Of a stretch of 64,000 nucleotides of DNA, positions 28,384 to 37,476 are shown piece after piece. The position numbers and the translations under genes were made by a program. Source of the DNA: Acinetobacter corruptisaponis. GTDB lineage: Bacteria > Pseudomonadota > Gammaproteobacteria > Pseudomonadales > Moraxellaceae. The notes under the pieces were generated by a model that had not been told where the DNA came from, ran no database searches, and saw nothing but the letters and a program-made list of their open reading frames with translations. The stretch is taken from NCBI RefSeq assembly GCF_030053775.1, contig NZ_CP125669.1:953962-1017961 (forward strand). Direction: 5' to 3'. Each line of letters starts with the position of its first letter. Position 1 is the stretch's first letter.

Positions 28384-28998
28384 ATGCTTAATGACACTAA
28401 AATAAAACAGCTTAAACCACAAGACAAAACTTATCGTGTTGCTGATCAAGGCGGGCTTTGCATTGAAGTTCGCCCCAGCGGATCTAAACTCTGGCGTTTT
28501 AGATATCGCTACTTAGGCACAGCTAAAATGATTAGTCTCGGTGAGTATCCAGTTATAACACTAGCCCAGGCACGTCAAAAAACTTTAGAGCAAAAATCCT
28601 TATTGGACCAAAATATCGACCCATCACAGAATAGACAAGAAGAAAAAGCTAAGATTAAATTAAATCAGGCATGCACTTTCCAGAACATTGCAGTTGAATG
28701 GTTTGAAAAAAGAAAAGCTAGGCGCTCAGAAAGCTATCGGCGATCAATTGAGAAAGCATTTGAAAAAGATATATTCCCAACTATAGGAAAGAAAGATATT
28801 AAAAACATCACAGCTTATGATGTTTTGCAAATGCAAGAAAAAACGATGAAGCGCATTTCAAAGCAAAATAATTATGGAACAGGAGAAGCCACTGCTATCT
28901 TAAACAGACAAATTGTTAGTCAGGTTAGTTACTACCTGAATTCGTATGTGAATGAGGTTGTCACAAGAGAATCAAAATCTGATACATTAGCCGCTTAG
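28384..28998 (+). pseudogene. P4-type tyrosine integrase, C-terminal catalytic domain deleted
   Basis: 204 codons against about 400 in intact family members. The N-terminal arm-binding domain (DUF4102-like) is well kept: LNDTKIKQLKP, GLCIEVRPSGSKLWRFRY and ISLGEYPVITLAQAR. The core-binding part runs through GTGEATAILNRQIVSQV, and then at about codon 182 the sequence changes to unrelated residues and stops. The catalytic R-H-R-Y residues are absent. An internal deletion that fused the frame to the right end of the element explains this. The product could still bind arm sites. Confidence 0.85.
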
Positions 28999-29015
28999 AA
29001 AGCGGCTTTATTTTT
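28990..29015 (+). terminator. Terminator at the end of the integrase remnant
   Basis: GCCGCTT/AAGCGGC stem with loop AGA and tail TTTATTTTT; it overlaps the stop codon of the remnant. Confidence 0.85.
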
Positions 29016-29033
29016 GATAGCCATTTTCTTAAA

Positions 29034-29054
29034 GTGAGTAACAATGTGAGTAAC
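29034..29054. repeat. Arm-type integrase site, right
   Basis: GTGAGTAACAATGTGAGTAAC (written in two halves: GTGAGTAACAAT, GTGAGTAAC), near-identical to 28329-28348. It lies 52 bp before the right attachment repeat. Confidence 0.55.
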
Positions 29055-29106
29055 ATTTACAACCACTTATCAAAATATCACTTATAATCAACAGGTTGAT
29101 TTTAAA

Positions 29107-29691
29107 ATGCTTCTAATGATCGACAACTACGATTCTTTTACCTACAACATCGTTCAGTATTTTGGCGAGTTGAATCAGGAAGTAAAAGTTGTTCGTAATG
29201 ATCAAGTCACATTAGAGGATATCGAACGATGGCAGCCTCAATATCTGGTGATTGGTCCTGGCCCATGTTCCCCAACTGAAGCAGGAATTTCCATTCCAGC
29301 CATCAATCATTTTGCAGGAAAAATTCCCTTGCTGGGCGTTTGTCTGGGGCATCAGGCGATTGGACAGGCTTTTGGTGGCAATATTATCCGTGCCAAAACC
29401 GTGATGCATGGTCGTTTATCAGATATGCACCATAGCAATAAAGGTATTTTTAGCAATTTACCCTCGCCTTTTGCTGCGACACGTTACCATTCATTGGTGA
29501 TTGAACAGGAAACACTGCCAGATTGTCTTGAAGTGACCTGCTGGACCAATCAGCCAGATGGCACGATTGAAGAAATTATGGGTGTAAAGCATAAAACACT
29601 TCCTGTTGAGGGGGTTCAGTTTCATCCAGAGTCCATCCTGAGCCAGCATGGACACCAGATTTTTAAGAATTTTTTAGAGATTTATGCATAA
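29107..29691 (+). CDS. trpG: Anthranilate synthase glutamine amidotransferase subunit
   Basis: 194 residues. Supplies ammonia from glutamine to TrpE in tryptophan synthesis; related PabA-type function is possible. Catalytic triad parts: the oxyanion region GPGPCSP (about 51-57), nucleophile Cys79 in [15 protein letters not shown], and HPES near residue 169. Its first 17 bases are the right attachment repeat, so the start region was regenerated by element insertion. The sequence 5' of it, including a TATAAT-like box at 29083, is element-derived. Its stop abuts the trpD start. Confidence 0.95.
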   Translation: MLLMIDNYDSFTYNIVQYFGELNQEVKVVRNDQVTLEDIERWQPQYLVIGPGPCSPTEAGISIPAINHFAGKIPLLGVCLGHQAIGQAFGGNIIRAKTVMHGRLSDMHHSNKGIFSNLPSPFAATRYHSLVIEQETLPDCLEVTCWTNQPDGTIEEIMGVKHKTLPVEGVQFHPESILSQHGHQIFKNFLEIYA

Positions 29692-30741
29692 ATGAACATT
29701 CAACAAGCATTGAATCATATTACCAAAAACATTCATTTGACCCAGCCGCAAATGGAAGATGTCATGCGTAGCATTATGCAGGGTGAAGCCACCGACGCCC
29801 AGATTGGCGCGTTGATGATGGGTTTGCGTATGAAAGGCGAAAGTATTGATGAAATTACGGCTGCGGCACGTATCATGCGTGAGTTTGCCATCAAGATCGA
29901 TGTCAGTGATATTCCCCATTTGGTTGATATTGTGGGAACGGGCGGTGATGGCCAAAACCTGTTTAATGTCTCCACTGCCTCAAGTTTCGTGATTGCTGCT
30001 GCGGGTGCAACCATCGCCAAACATGGCAATCGAGGTGTATCCAGTAAATCGGGTTCATCGGATGTATTGGAGCAGATGGGTATTCAGCTTGATCTGGATA
30101 TGCAACAGACTGAACGTTGCATTCGTGAAATGGGTGTGGGTTTCCTGTTTGCACCGAATCATCACAAAGCCATGCGTTATGCTGTGGCACCACGTCGTGA
30201 ACTGGGTATTCGCAGTATCTTTAATTTATTGGGTCCTTTAACCAATCCCGCTGGTGTCAATCGTTTTGTGATTGGCGTGTTTTCAGATGAACTGTGTCTT
30301 CCAATCGCTGAGGTTTTAAAACAGTTGGGGGCGGTACACGTCATGGTTGTACATTCCAGAGATGGTCTGGATGAAATCAGTCTGGCTGCACCAACCACAG
30401 TTGCTGAACTCAAAGATGGTGAAATTACTGAATGGACACTGACACCTGATGAAGTTGGGATTCCATCACAAACGCTGACAGGTTTGGTGGTAGATAGTTC
30501 AGAAGAAAGCTTAAAGTTAATTAAGGATGCTTTAAGTCGTGATAAATCTGAAATCGGTGAAAAAGCAGCCAATATGATTGCACTTAATGCGGGTGCGGGT
30601 ATTTATGTGGCAGGTATTACCAAGACCTATAAACAGGCCGTCGAGCTGGCTCAGGATATTCTCTATGGCGGACAGGCCCTGGAAAAAATGAGTATCTTGG
30701 GTGAGTTTACCAAGACATTGAAACAATATCAGGCAGACTAA
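29692..30741 (+). CDS. trpD: Anthranilate phosphoribosyltransferase
   Basis: 349 residues. Joins anthranilate to PRPP. The PRPP-binding sequence [19 protein letters not shown] is at about 83-101, with [18 protein letters not shown] at about 110 and [10 protein letters not shown] near 186. Start ATG follows the trpG stop with no gap; trpC begins 9 bp after its stop. A trpGDC cluster apart from trpE is usual in Acinetobacter and Pseudomonas. Confidence 0.97.
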   Translation: MNIQQALNHITKNIHLTQPQMEDVMRSIMQGEATDAQIGALMMGLRMKGESIDEITAAARIMREFAIKIDVSDIPHLVDIVGTGGDGQNLFNVSTASSFVIAAAGATIAKHGNRGVSSKSGSSDVLEQMGIQLDLDMQQTERCIREMGVGFLFAPNHHKAMRYAVAPRRELGIRSIFNLLGPLTNPAGVNRFVIGVFSDELCLPIAEVLKQLGAVHVMVVHSRDGLDEISLAAPTTVAELKDGEITEWTLTPDEVGIPSQTLTGLVVDSSEESLKLIKDALSRDKSEIGEKAANMIALNAGAGIYVAGITKTYKQAVELAQDILYGGQALEKMSILGEFTKTLKQYQAD

Positions 30742-30750
30742 GGATTTCTC

Positions 30751-31557
30751 ATGATCAATATTCGAAATACCATTTTAGGTAAAATTGTTGACCGCAAACA
30801 TGAGGAACTGGCAGCACGCTTAAAACAACGTAGCTTGCATGATGTGGAACAGTGGGCGAAAGAAGCAACACCAGTGCGCGGTTTTGCCAATGCATTACAA
30901 CATAAGCGCCCTGCTGTGATTGCTGAAATTAAGAAAGCATCACCATCCAAAGGTGTGATTCGGGCAGACTTTAATCCTGCGGAAATTGCGCAACAGTATG
31001 AACAAGCTGGAGCAGCATGTTTATCTGTTTTAACTGATGTTGATTTCTTTCAGGGTGCCGATGAAAATATTGTGATCGCACGTAACCATTGTGCCTTACC
31101 CGCATTACGCAAGGACTTCCTGATTGATCCTTATAATGTGGTTGAAGCGCGTGCTTTACAAGCAGATTGTATTTTATTGATCGTTGCGTGTTTATCAGAC
31201 CAACAGCTAGAGGAAATGTCTAAAACAGCATTTGAACATCAACTGGATGTCTTGGTTGAGGTGCATGATGAATATGAACTGGAACGTGCCTTAAGGCTGT
31301 CTGAACAATGCATTCTAGGTGTCAATAACCGTAATCTAAAAACCTTTGATGTGGATTTAAATACTTCATTGCGGTTAAAAGCCTTATTACCAGCATCTCG
31401 TCTATTGGTCACTGAAAGCGGTATTGCCACACCTGCTGATGTTGAAATGATGCAGGCCAATCAGATTCATACTTTCCTTGTTGGCGAAAGTTTTATGAAA
31501 CAGCCTCGTCCTGATCAGGCGTTTACAGAATTGTTTGGGAAACCGCAAATAATGTAA
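30751..31557 (+). CDS. trpC: Indole-3-glycerol phosphate synthase
   Basis: 268 residues, monofunctional. Closes the indole ring from CdRP in a TIM barrel. The IGPS signature AEIKKASPSKGVI (about 58) holds the catalytic lysine; LRKDFLIDPYNV near 118, LGVNNRNLKTF near 188 and VTESGI near 217 complete the active-site loops. Last gene of the trpGDC operon, with ribosome binding site AAGGATTTCTC. Confidence 0.97.
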   Translation: MINIRNTILGKIVDRKHEELAARLKQRSLHDVEQWAKEATPVRGFANALQHKRPAVIAEIKKASPSKGVIRADFNPAEIAQQYEQAGAACLSVLTDVDFFQGADENIVIARNHCALPALRKDFLIDPYNVVEARALQADCILLIVACLSDQQLEEMSKTAFEHQLDVLVEVHDEYELERALRLSEQCILGVNNRNLKTFDVDLNTSLRLKALLPASRLLVTESGIATPADVEMMQANQIHTFLVGESFMKQPRPDQAFTELFGKPQIM

Positions 31558-31566
31558 GAATCTAAA

Positions 31567-31600
31567 GTCCATGATTCTTTAAAACTCAAGAATCATGGAC
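31567..31600. terminator. Hairpin after trpC
   Basis: Perfect 13-bp stem GTCCATGATTCTT/AAGAATCATGGAC. No T tract follows, so it may slow RNA decay or be a weak terminator for both converging genes. Confidence 0.55.
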
Positions 31601-32969
31601 GAGATCATAACATTTTAGTTCAAAACCGTTTAGCCTTATATTTTCCAGACATTTTTTGCTTTTTCATATAAGAATGTTGCTCTACATTGAATCATTTGCT
31701 CATTCCAATTAGGCTCTTTTAAATATTCATACAAAGTTTCGAGTCCTGCTGCATAAGCCTCTAATCCTTTTTTATCATTTTTACCTATTTTTTTAATTAA
31801 CCAATCTGCATCCCGAATAGAAGAGTTTAAAGATTGAGTAATAATTGTCAAATTCCCTAATGTTAACAATTTTCGATTTCTAGCTATTTTATCTTCCTGC
31901 TGTATTAATTTTTCCCAATGATTTTCCCATTTTTTTGGCATAATATGCTCCAGACTATATTTATTTAGTCCAAGAAGTTGAGTTGAATGTAATTTTTTAT
32001 TTCTAATTTTAGATTCAATAAGATATAAAATTCCTGCCGCCTGTTTATTGATCAATTTAGAATCATTAAAACCATTTTTCATCTCATCATCAGAAGGCAA
32101 AAAATTTACCTTATTTTCTTGCTTATCTAAAAATAATAAGAATTGCTCTTTTGAAAGAATTTCATTACTTATTAGCCGATCAGTAAAAAATTGATTATAA
32201 TTTTTAGTATTGGCATGAATAACCATTCTTCGCATAATATAAGTTTCAATAAAACCAAATAATTCGTTCTTTACATTTTCATCTCTTACATTTTTTAGAA
32301 TAAATAACACATAAGGAATTAATGTTGAAGTATCTAGACCAAAAATGATTGCATTAATGCGTTCTATACCTGAATCATTAGAAAGCTCTTTTTCTATAAC
32401 TTCATAATCAAAATTTTCTCTAAAAATAGTTGCATAATTTTTTATTTCCTCTAAAACTATTCTTTTATTATCAGTAAGATAATCCTTAATAAAGGCCTTA
32501 TAAGATTCAAATAAATTTTCTACTTTTGAATATTCAACTTTGTCTTCTGCTTTTATGTTCAAAGATTTATCTTGCACTTTAATTTGCAGGTATGAAAAGA
32601 AAAATAAATCAATAAATGTTTTCTTTGAACTCCCTGCTGTAATTTCCCTATCCCAATATAGCTTTGTAACATCATCTCGTTCAAAAATATCTTCCCAATA
32701 TTTTTTATAAGTTTCAATCTCATCACGATTAAAAAAATAGTTCTTCAATAATTCAGCAGTCGTTAAACTTACACCCAACGAATTAATTGTATCAAAAATT
32801 TGCTGTTCGTTTTCATCAAAATTAAGATCAATTCCTACAAATAAAATTTTTGACAAAATATTTTGCAAATTAAACTTTGATGGTTCTAAATTTTTTTTAA
32901 AATAATGATATGCTTGAATAATATTATCACCATCTTTACATGGAAGCTCTTCCAAATCTTGTAAATTTA

Positions 32970-33944
32970 ACCCCAGTTACGGATAAGCCAAAGAATTAAC
33001 CACATGAATTTGAGGCTTATTCTTCTGACAAAGCTGATAAGCACATAAAGAGGAAAATACACCTGATAAGAAACCCGCAATTGAACGATGTTTTCCTGTG
33101 ACCAAATGGTATTTTTCTTTCAGTAAACCTATTAACGTTTCAATTCTTTTTCGTTGACGTAAGTGAAATTCATCAGAAAATGGTAATAGCATAACTTTCA
33201 TATTCTTTCTAGGATAGGTAATTAAATCAATGCCTTGCTCTTTAAGAGTTTCTTTTAGTGCTTGGCTGATATATCCCCGATCACCATAGACTCTTGCTGA
33301 TAATCCATCAACTAGTTTTTCTACCTTTCTAATATCAGCAATATGTCCATTCGAGATATCTGAATTTACAATCTCCCCTTGATGATTCATCAACAGGTGT
33401 AATTTACAACCATAAAACCACCCCATAGAACTTTTACCACGAGAAGCAATATCATCTAAAGCATGATGTTCTTTAGGAATTCTTTTATTTTTACATACAG
33501 GCAAAGGTGTCGAATCAATCCATAGATATGAATCTTCCTTATGCTGATTTAACGCATAATGCAAAGCATGAATCGCAAGCTGATGTTGATTGATAAGAGT
33601 AAGTATATTTTTATAACAAGGTAACTCTTTAAACAACCTGCTTTCATATTGACATAGAAGTTGGAAAAAAGCTTTAAAGTTATGCATTTGAGAAGCTTTA
33701 TAGCAAATGGAGATCGTCACAATTTCAGACAAGGAGAGTGTGGCTTGTCGGATACGTTGACGTTTCTTCTCCTGTTTGAGGAATTGCCAATAGATAGGTT
33801 CAAACTTTTTGAAAAAATCATCAACACTACAAAAAATTTCTGTAAAATCGTACATGGTAGTTAGAGCTTTTAGGTTGTGTCGTAACTTTCTAAATTGTTC
33901 TAACTACTTTTTTTTCAAGTCAATTTCTTATCCGTAATTCAGGT
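32970..33944 (-). mobile_element. IS982-family insertion sequence (975 bp)
   Basis: Imperfect terminal inverted repeats ACC-(CC/TG)-A-(G/A)-TTACGGATAAG bound the element. The flanks carry a 7-bp target duplication AAATTTA (32963-32969 and 33945-33951). One transposase gene fills it. Length and single-frame layout fit the IS982 family. It lies inside the DUF262 gene on the same strand. All parts look intact. Confidence 0.88.
32977..33855 (-). CDS. IS982-family transposase
   Basis: 292 residues, DDE enzyme. Catalytic residues appear in LWIDSTPLPVCK (Asp about 113), VYGDRGYIS (Asp about 195) and RIETLIGLLK (Glu about 238). The N-terminal region is helical and basic (QEKKRQRIRQATLS) and binds the terminal repeats. 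Its stop codon lies inside the terminal inverted repeat. It is about half identical by eye to the second copy at 36051, so the two elements are different members of the family, not recent duplicates. Confidence 0.9.
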   Translation of the reverse strand: MYDFTEIFCSVDDFFKKFEPIYWQFLKQEKKRQRIRQATLSLSEIVTISICYKASQMHNFKAFFQLLCQYESRLFKELPCYKNILTLINQHQLAIHALHYALNQHKEDSYLWIDSTPLPVCKNKRIPKEHHALDDIASRGKSSMGWFYGCKLHLLMNHQGEIVNSDISNGHIADIRKVEKLVDGLSARVYGDRGYISQALKETLKEQGIDLITYPRKNMKVMLLPFSDEFHLRQRKRIETLIGLLKEKYHLVTGKHRSIAGFLSGVFSSLCAYQLCQKNKPQIHVVNSLAYP

Positions 33945-34448
33945 AAATTTAGCACTTTCTCAAAAGATTCAATATTATTTTTATTATGACGAACTGAAAT
34001 CTCATTATTACTCATTAATCTAAAAATACGATCAAAATAACTATTCTGTTTGTTTTTAAGACAAAGTACTTTAAAGAAAATATTTAATGTTGTTAGTCGC
34101 TGTTGTCCATCAATAATAATTCTTAAATCACCTATACTTTGAGCAGAATTTGTCATCATCTGTTTAAAAATAACTGAACCTAAAAAATAAGGCTTATTGA
34201 CCAGACTCACATGTTCTAAGTCTTCCAGAAATCTCCCCCATTGCGTTTCACCCCAAACATAAGATCGTTGAAAAAAAGGAATTTCTAAAATTTTATTTCC
34301 ATTAAAAATTTCATTAATTGTAATTTTTCCAGCATCCATTATTCTTTACTCTAAGTTAATTGGAACTAAACCTATAAAAAAACATATTTTTTGTCAATAT
34401 TCTCATTCTTGATATAATATAAAATCTGTCCAGCTATTTTTTCTTATC

Positions 34449-35138
34449 ATGAGCAAACACGATTCGTCACTTTCTAAAGACCAACTCAACTTATTAAAAG
34501 GCTTTAAAAAACAGATTGCCCATCCACAATCAGGCAATTCTGCACAAATTACAGCACAAAAAAATGTGCCTGATGTAAAAGCTGAACCCGATGATCATGA
34601 ATTGTTTAAAAAAGAATTAAGGGGCGTTCAACCGATCAAAAATGACAATATCGCCAATACCCAACCTACACGTCAAAAGAAAGTTGATGCACAAACATTG
34701 GCAAAACGAGCTGCGGCTGAGGGGTCTGCCGAACAGGAACATACTGAGATTTCAGATACCCAAGCCATCCTGAATCCTGTTGCAAGCCAAGCTGCTTTAA
34801 GCTATCGGATTGCAACCTTGCAGCATAAAGTTTTTGAGGATTTAAAAGCAGGCAAAATGCGCTGGTTTGAGGCAGTCGATTTACATGGCTGTACCGTTGA
34901 GCAGGCACGGTCAGCAGTTTTGCAAATTATCCAGATCGCAAAAGATGAAAATCAAAATGTCATTAAAATTGTACATGGCAAAGGTCCAGAAGCGATTTTA
35001 AAAACCTATGTCAATGGTTGGCTCAGACAACATCGTGATGTATTGGCTTTTGTCAGTGCACCTGAAAATCAGGGAGGTACAGGTGCAGTTTTGGTACTGC
35101 TTAAACGTGCTGAAAAAAATCCAAAGTACAATCAGTAA
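34449..35138 (+). CDS. smrA: Smr-domain DNA endonuclease (SmrA-like)
   Basis: 229 residues. The C-terminal Smr domain (about 135-225) has the VDLHGCTVEQAR motif, KIVHGKGP and the nucleotide/DNA-contact motif GGTGAVLVLLKR. Smr domains nick or bind DNA and RNA; the stand-alone form is a small endonuclease or ribosome-linked RNase. The N-terminal 130 residues are charged and probably disordered. Transcribed toward folE, with a TATAAT-like promoter just upstream at about 34413. Confidence 0.88.
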   Translation: MSKHDSSLSKDQLNLLKGFKKQIAHPQSGNSAQITAQKNVPDVKAEPDDHELFKKELRGVQPIKNDNIANTQPTRQKKVDAQTLAKRAAAEGSAEQEHTEISDTQAILNPVASQAALSYRIATLQHKVFEDLKAGKMRWFEAVDLHGCTVEQARSAVLQIIQIAKDENQNVIKIVHGKGPEAILKTYVNGWLRQHRDVLAFVSAPENQGGTGAVLVLLKRAEKNPKYNQ

Positions 35139-35222
35139 TCGGCAATTGGATCAAAACTAAGTTTTTTAATCGTTTTCTGATACAATTGCCGTTTTGTTCA
35201 ATCCACCTAAGTGAACATTGTT

Positions 35223-35777
35223 ATGTCTATGCAGCAATCGTACGCAAATATCTTAACTGCCGTTGGTGAAGATTTAAATCGCCCAGGCCTAAAAGATACG
35301 CCCATGCGTGCGGCTAAAGCTTTTTCTTTTTTAACTTCTGGCTATAGCAAAACGCTTGAGGAAGTGACCAATAGTGCGGTTTTCCCATCCGATAACCATG
35401 AAATGGTATTGGTCAAAAATATCGAGTTTTATTCACTTTGTGAACACCATCTGCTGCCTTTCTATGGCCGTGTGCACATTGCCTATTTACCTGAAGGTCA
35501 GGTTCTCGGTTTATCCAAGTTTGCCCGCATTACTGAAATGTTTGCCCGTCGTTTGCAAATTCAGGAAAATTTGACCCAACAAATTGCAGAAGCAGTTACT
35601 GAAGTGACTCAGGCACGTGGTGTTGCTGTAGTGATTGATTCAGCGCATATGTGCATGATGATGCGAGGTGTTGGCAAGCAGGAATCCACCACCCGTACTG
35701 TTTCGTTTATTGGTGATTTTAAGACGGACAAGGAAGCTCGCCGTGAGTTTTTAAGTGCGGTTCCTGAAAGTTATTAA
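35223..35777 (+). CDS. folE: GTP cyclohydrolase I
   Basis: 184 residues from the ATG at 35223; a GTG at 35211 in frame is less likely because it would lengthen the usual N-terminus. Converts GTP to dihydroneopterin triphosphate for folate synthesis. Zinc-binding and active-site motifs: [12 protein letters not shown] (about 70-81) and [14 protein letters not shown] (about 140). Located 84 bp after smrA and ends at a long hairpin. Confidence 0.95.
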   Translation: MSMQQSYANILTAVGEDLNRPGLKDTPMRAAKAFSFLTSGYSKTLEEVTNSAVFPSDNHEMVLVKNIEFYSLCEHHLLPFYGRVHIAYLPEGQVLGLSKFARITEMFARRLQIQENLTQQIAEAVTEVTQARGVAVVIDSAHMCMMMRGVGKQESTTRTVSFIGDFKTDKEARREFLSAVPESY

Positions 35778-35785
35778 CTTCCATA

Positions 35786-35816
35786 TACAACCAAGCTTGC
35801 TCTAAGCTTGGTTGTA
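35786..35816. terminator. Hairpin after folE
   Basis: 13-bp perfect stem TACAACCAAGCTT/AAGCTTGGTTGTA between folE and the convergent small gene. T tract is short. Confidence 0.65.
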
Positions 35817-35821
35817 CTAGT

Positions 35822-36019
35822 TCACTTTATTGATTTAATATAGTCACTTTGACTACCATCCCAATAACAATATAAGCAGTGTCCATTTTGGAAGCTATGC
35901 TCACAATTTATATAATTATATAGAATATGTGAACATTCTGGACAAAGTTCCGTCATCATTGAAGCATTCTTATAATATTGACTTAGGCACTCTTCACAGA
36001 TAACTATTTCTTTCTGCAT
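35822..36019 (-). CDS. Small zinc-ribbon-like protein (65 aa)
   Basis: Contains CEEC, CPEC and CLYC pairs plus an isolated CEH, enough for one or two zinc sites. There is no membrane span or obvious DNA-binding helix. Its start is 19 bp from the end of an IS982 element, whose insertion separated it from its original promoter; the target duplication now forms part of the leader before AGGTAAACCATT. Transcription from the IS may have replaced the native promoter. Unknown function. Confidence 0.7.
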   Translation of the reverse strand: MQKEIVICEECLSQYYKNASMMTELCPECSHILYNYINCEHSFQNGHCLYCYWDGSQSDYIKSIK

Positions 36020-36037
36020 AATGGTTTACCTACTTTA

Positions 36038-37010
36038 ACCCGAATCTTGTTTAAGCCGATATTTCCATAATACGAATCATCGGCTTGTTTTGATGACATA
36101 TTTGATAAGCACATAAAGATGCGTAAATACCAGCTAAATAGCCTGCAACACTTCTCGCTCTAGTCGTCACTAGATTGTACACCCCCTTCAGCAAACTGAA
36201 TAAAGTTTCTATTTTATTGCGTTGTTTCAGATGGTATTCATCTGCTTTTGATAACTGTATAGATTTCATGTTCTTTCGGTGATAGGTAATTAAATCAATA
36301 TCTTGTACTCTTAATTTACTCTTTAACTCATGACTAATATAGCCACGATCAGCATACAATTTAGCAGTCATTCCTTTGACTAACTGTTCAACCATTTTTA
36401 TATCTGCTATATGCCCATTTGATAAAGCTGTGCTGAGTATTTCACCTGACTGATTCATAAGTACATGCAACTTACAACCAAAGAACCAACCCATAGAACT
36501 TTTACCACGAGTTGCAATTGCTGCTAGCGATTTATGTCTTTTTATTCGCTGATTTTTACAGACAGCCAATGTCGTTGAATCGATCCATAAATAAGGACTT
36601 TGCTGATCTTTCATCAGGGCGAAATGTAAGGCATGTAAAGCCAGTTGATGAGTATTGATCAGGTAAATCATACGTTGGTAACAAGGCAGGCTTTTGAATA
36701 AATGAAAATAGTTATGTCTCAGTGCCGTAAAGAATGCTTTAAAGTTATTGAAATGTGAATGTTTATACCAAATTGCAATAAAGACAATTTCAGAAATACT
36801 GAGCTGTGCAGGGCGAATTCTTAGGCATTTAAGATTTTGCTTTAAGAATTTCCAGTAAACTGATTCAAATTTTAGAAAGAAATCATCAATTATACAGAAT
36901 AATTGGGTACTATCGAACATAAGGACTAGAGTCGTAAGTTTTGTGTGGTAACTAACTGATGGCTCTAGTCCTTCTCTTTTTCAAGTCTATGGCTTATCCG
37001 TGATTCAGGT
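36038..37010 (-). mobile_element. Second IS982-family insertion sequence (973 bp)
   Basis: Ends ACCCGAATCTTGTTTAAGCC and (inverted) ACCTGAATCACGGATAAGCC define imperfect terminal repeats; target duplication TACTTTA at 36031-36037 and 37011-37017. Same orientation as the first copy 2.1 kb away. It sits between a - strand zinc-ribbon gene and a + strand cupin gene, in what was a divergent promoter region. Confidence 0.88.
36051..36920 (-). CDS. IS982-family transposase (second copy)
   Basis: 289 residues with the same DDE arrangement: LWIDSTTLAVCK, LYADRGYIS and KIETLFSLLK. The basic N-terminal segment LKCLRIRPAQLSISEI corresponds to that of the first copy. The frame is complete from ATG to TAA, so the element may be active. 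Confidence 0.9.
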   Translation of the reverse strand: MFDSTQLFCIIDDFFLKFESVYWKFLKQNLKCLRIRPAQLSISEIVFIAIWYKHSHFNNFKAFFTALRHNYFHLFKSLPCYQRMIYLINTHQLALHALHFALMKDQQSPYLWIDSTTLAVCKNQRIKRHKSLAAIATRGKSSMGWFFGCKLHVLMNQSGEILSTALSNGHIADIKMVEQLVKGMTAKLYADRGYISHELKSKLRVQDIDLITYHRKNMKSIQLSKADEYHLKQRNKIETLFSLLKGVYNLVTTRARSVAGYLAGIYASLCAYQICHQNKPMIRIMEISA

Positions 37011-37061
37011 TACTTTATATTCCCTTATACTAAACAATTAAATATCATTCCTACCAATCCT

Positions 37062-37439
37062 ATGACATCACCTATTAACTCTCAAGCAATATTATTATCG
37101 TACTCAAATTTGAATATAGATGAAGCCAGTATTGACTACCCTCGTCCTGATCGCCTAGTTAAAGGCAACCCAGAACGCCTGACTTATAGCCTATATGAAC
37201 ATCCACACATGAGCTGTGGAATTTGGCAATGTGAGGTCGGGGCATGGAATATTGTATTTGCTGACAATAAACAGGAATTTTTTCAGGTGATTGAGGGTAC
37301 TGTACGTATCCATGATGCACAAACCGATACGTTTATTGAAGTGGCTGCTGGAAATGCAGGTATTATTCCACCTGCATTTATTGGCACATTTGAAGTACTT
37401 GAAGCAGTTAAAAAGTATTATGTGATTGTAGAGGTTTGA
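37062..37439 (+). CDS. Cupin-domain protein (DUF861-like)
   Basis: 125 residues. Cupin motifs: CGIWQCEVGAWNI, then QEFFQVIEGTVRIHDA and AAGNAGIIPPAFIGTFEV, forming the small barrel. The usual first-motif histidines are replaced, so metal binding is doubtful; similar DUF861 proteins are linked to ureidoglycolate or small-molecule metabolism. Starts 52 bp after the second IS, so its upstream control was altered by the insertion. Confidence 0.85.
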   Translation: MTSPINSQAILLSYSNLNIDEASIDYPRPDRLVKGNPERLTYSLYEHPHMSCGIWQCEVGAWNIVFADNKQEFFQVIEGTVRIHDAQTDTFIEVAAGNAGIIPPAFIGTFEVLEAVKKYYVIVEV

Positions 37440-37476
37440 TCAATTCCGAATGCCTTGATCAAATGCTTTTCAAGTC

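Larger units (their letters stand above)
28193..29123 (+). mobile_element. Remnant integrative element inserted at the 5' end of trpG
   Basis: The element is bounded by direct repeats of the first 17 bases of trpG (28193-28209 and 29107-29123, one mismatch). Inside are a truncated P4-type integrase gene, paired GTGAGTAA-type repeats near both ends that look like integrase arm sites, and a terminator. There is no cargo and the integrase lacks its catalytic half, so the element cannot move by itself. The right copy rebuilds an intact trpG, as tyrosine-recombinase islands do when they enter the end of a gene. Confidence 0.8.
31636..34339 (-). pseudogene. DUF262/DUF1524 (GmrSD-like) protein gene interrupted by an IS982 element
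   Basis: The N-terminal part (34339-33945) has EIPFFQRSYVW and IDGQQRLTT, the DUF262 nucleotide-binding or ParB-like motifs. The C-terminal part (32962-31636) has SLEHIMPKKW and TLGNLTII, the HNH-type DUF1524 nuclease motifs. Removing the IS and one copy of its 7-bp duplication joins the halves in frame (EKVLNL then QDLEEL) into about 573 residues. This architecture is known from type IV restriction (GmrSD) and other phage defence proteins. Very A+T-rich, unlike trpC and smrA beside it, so probably horizontally acquired; now inactive unless the IS excises precisely. Confidence 0.85.
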
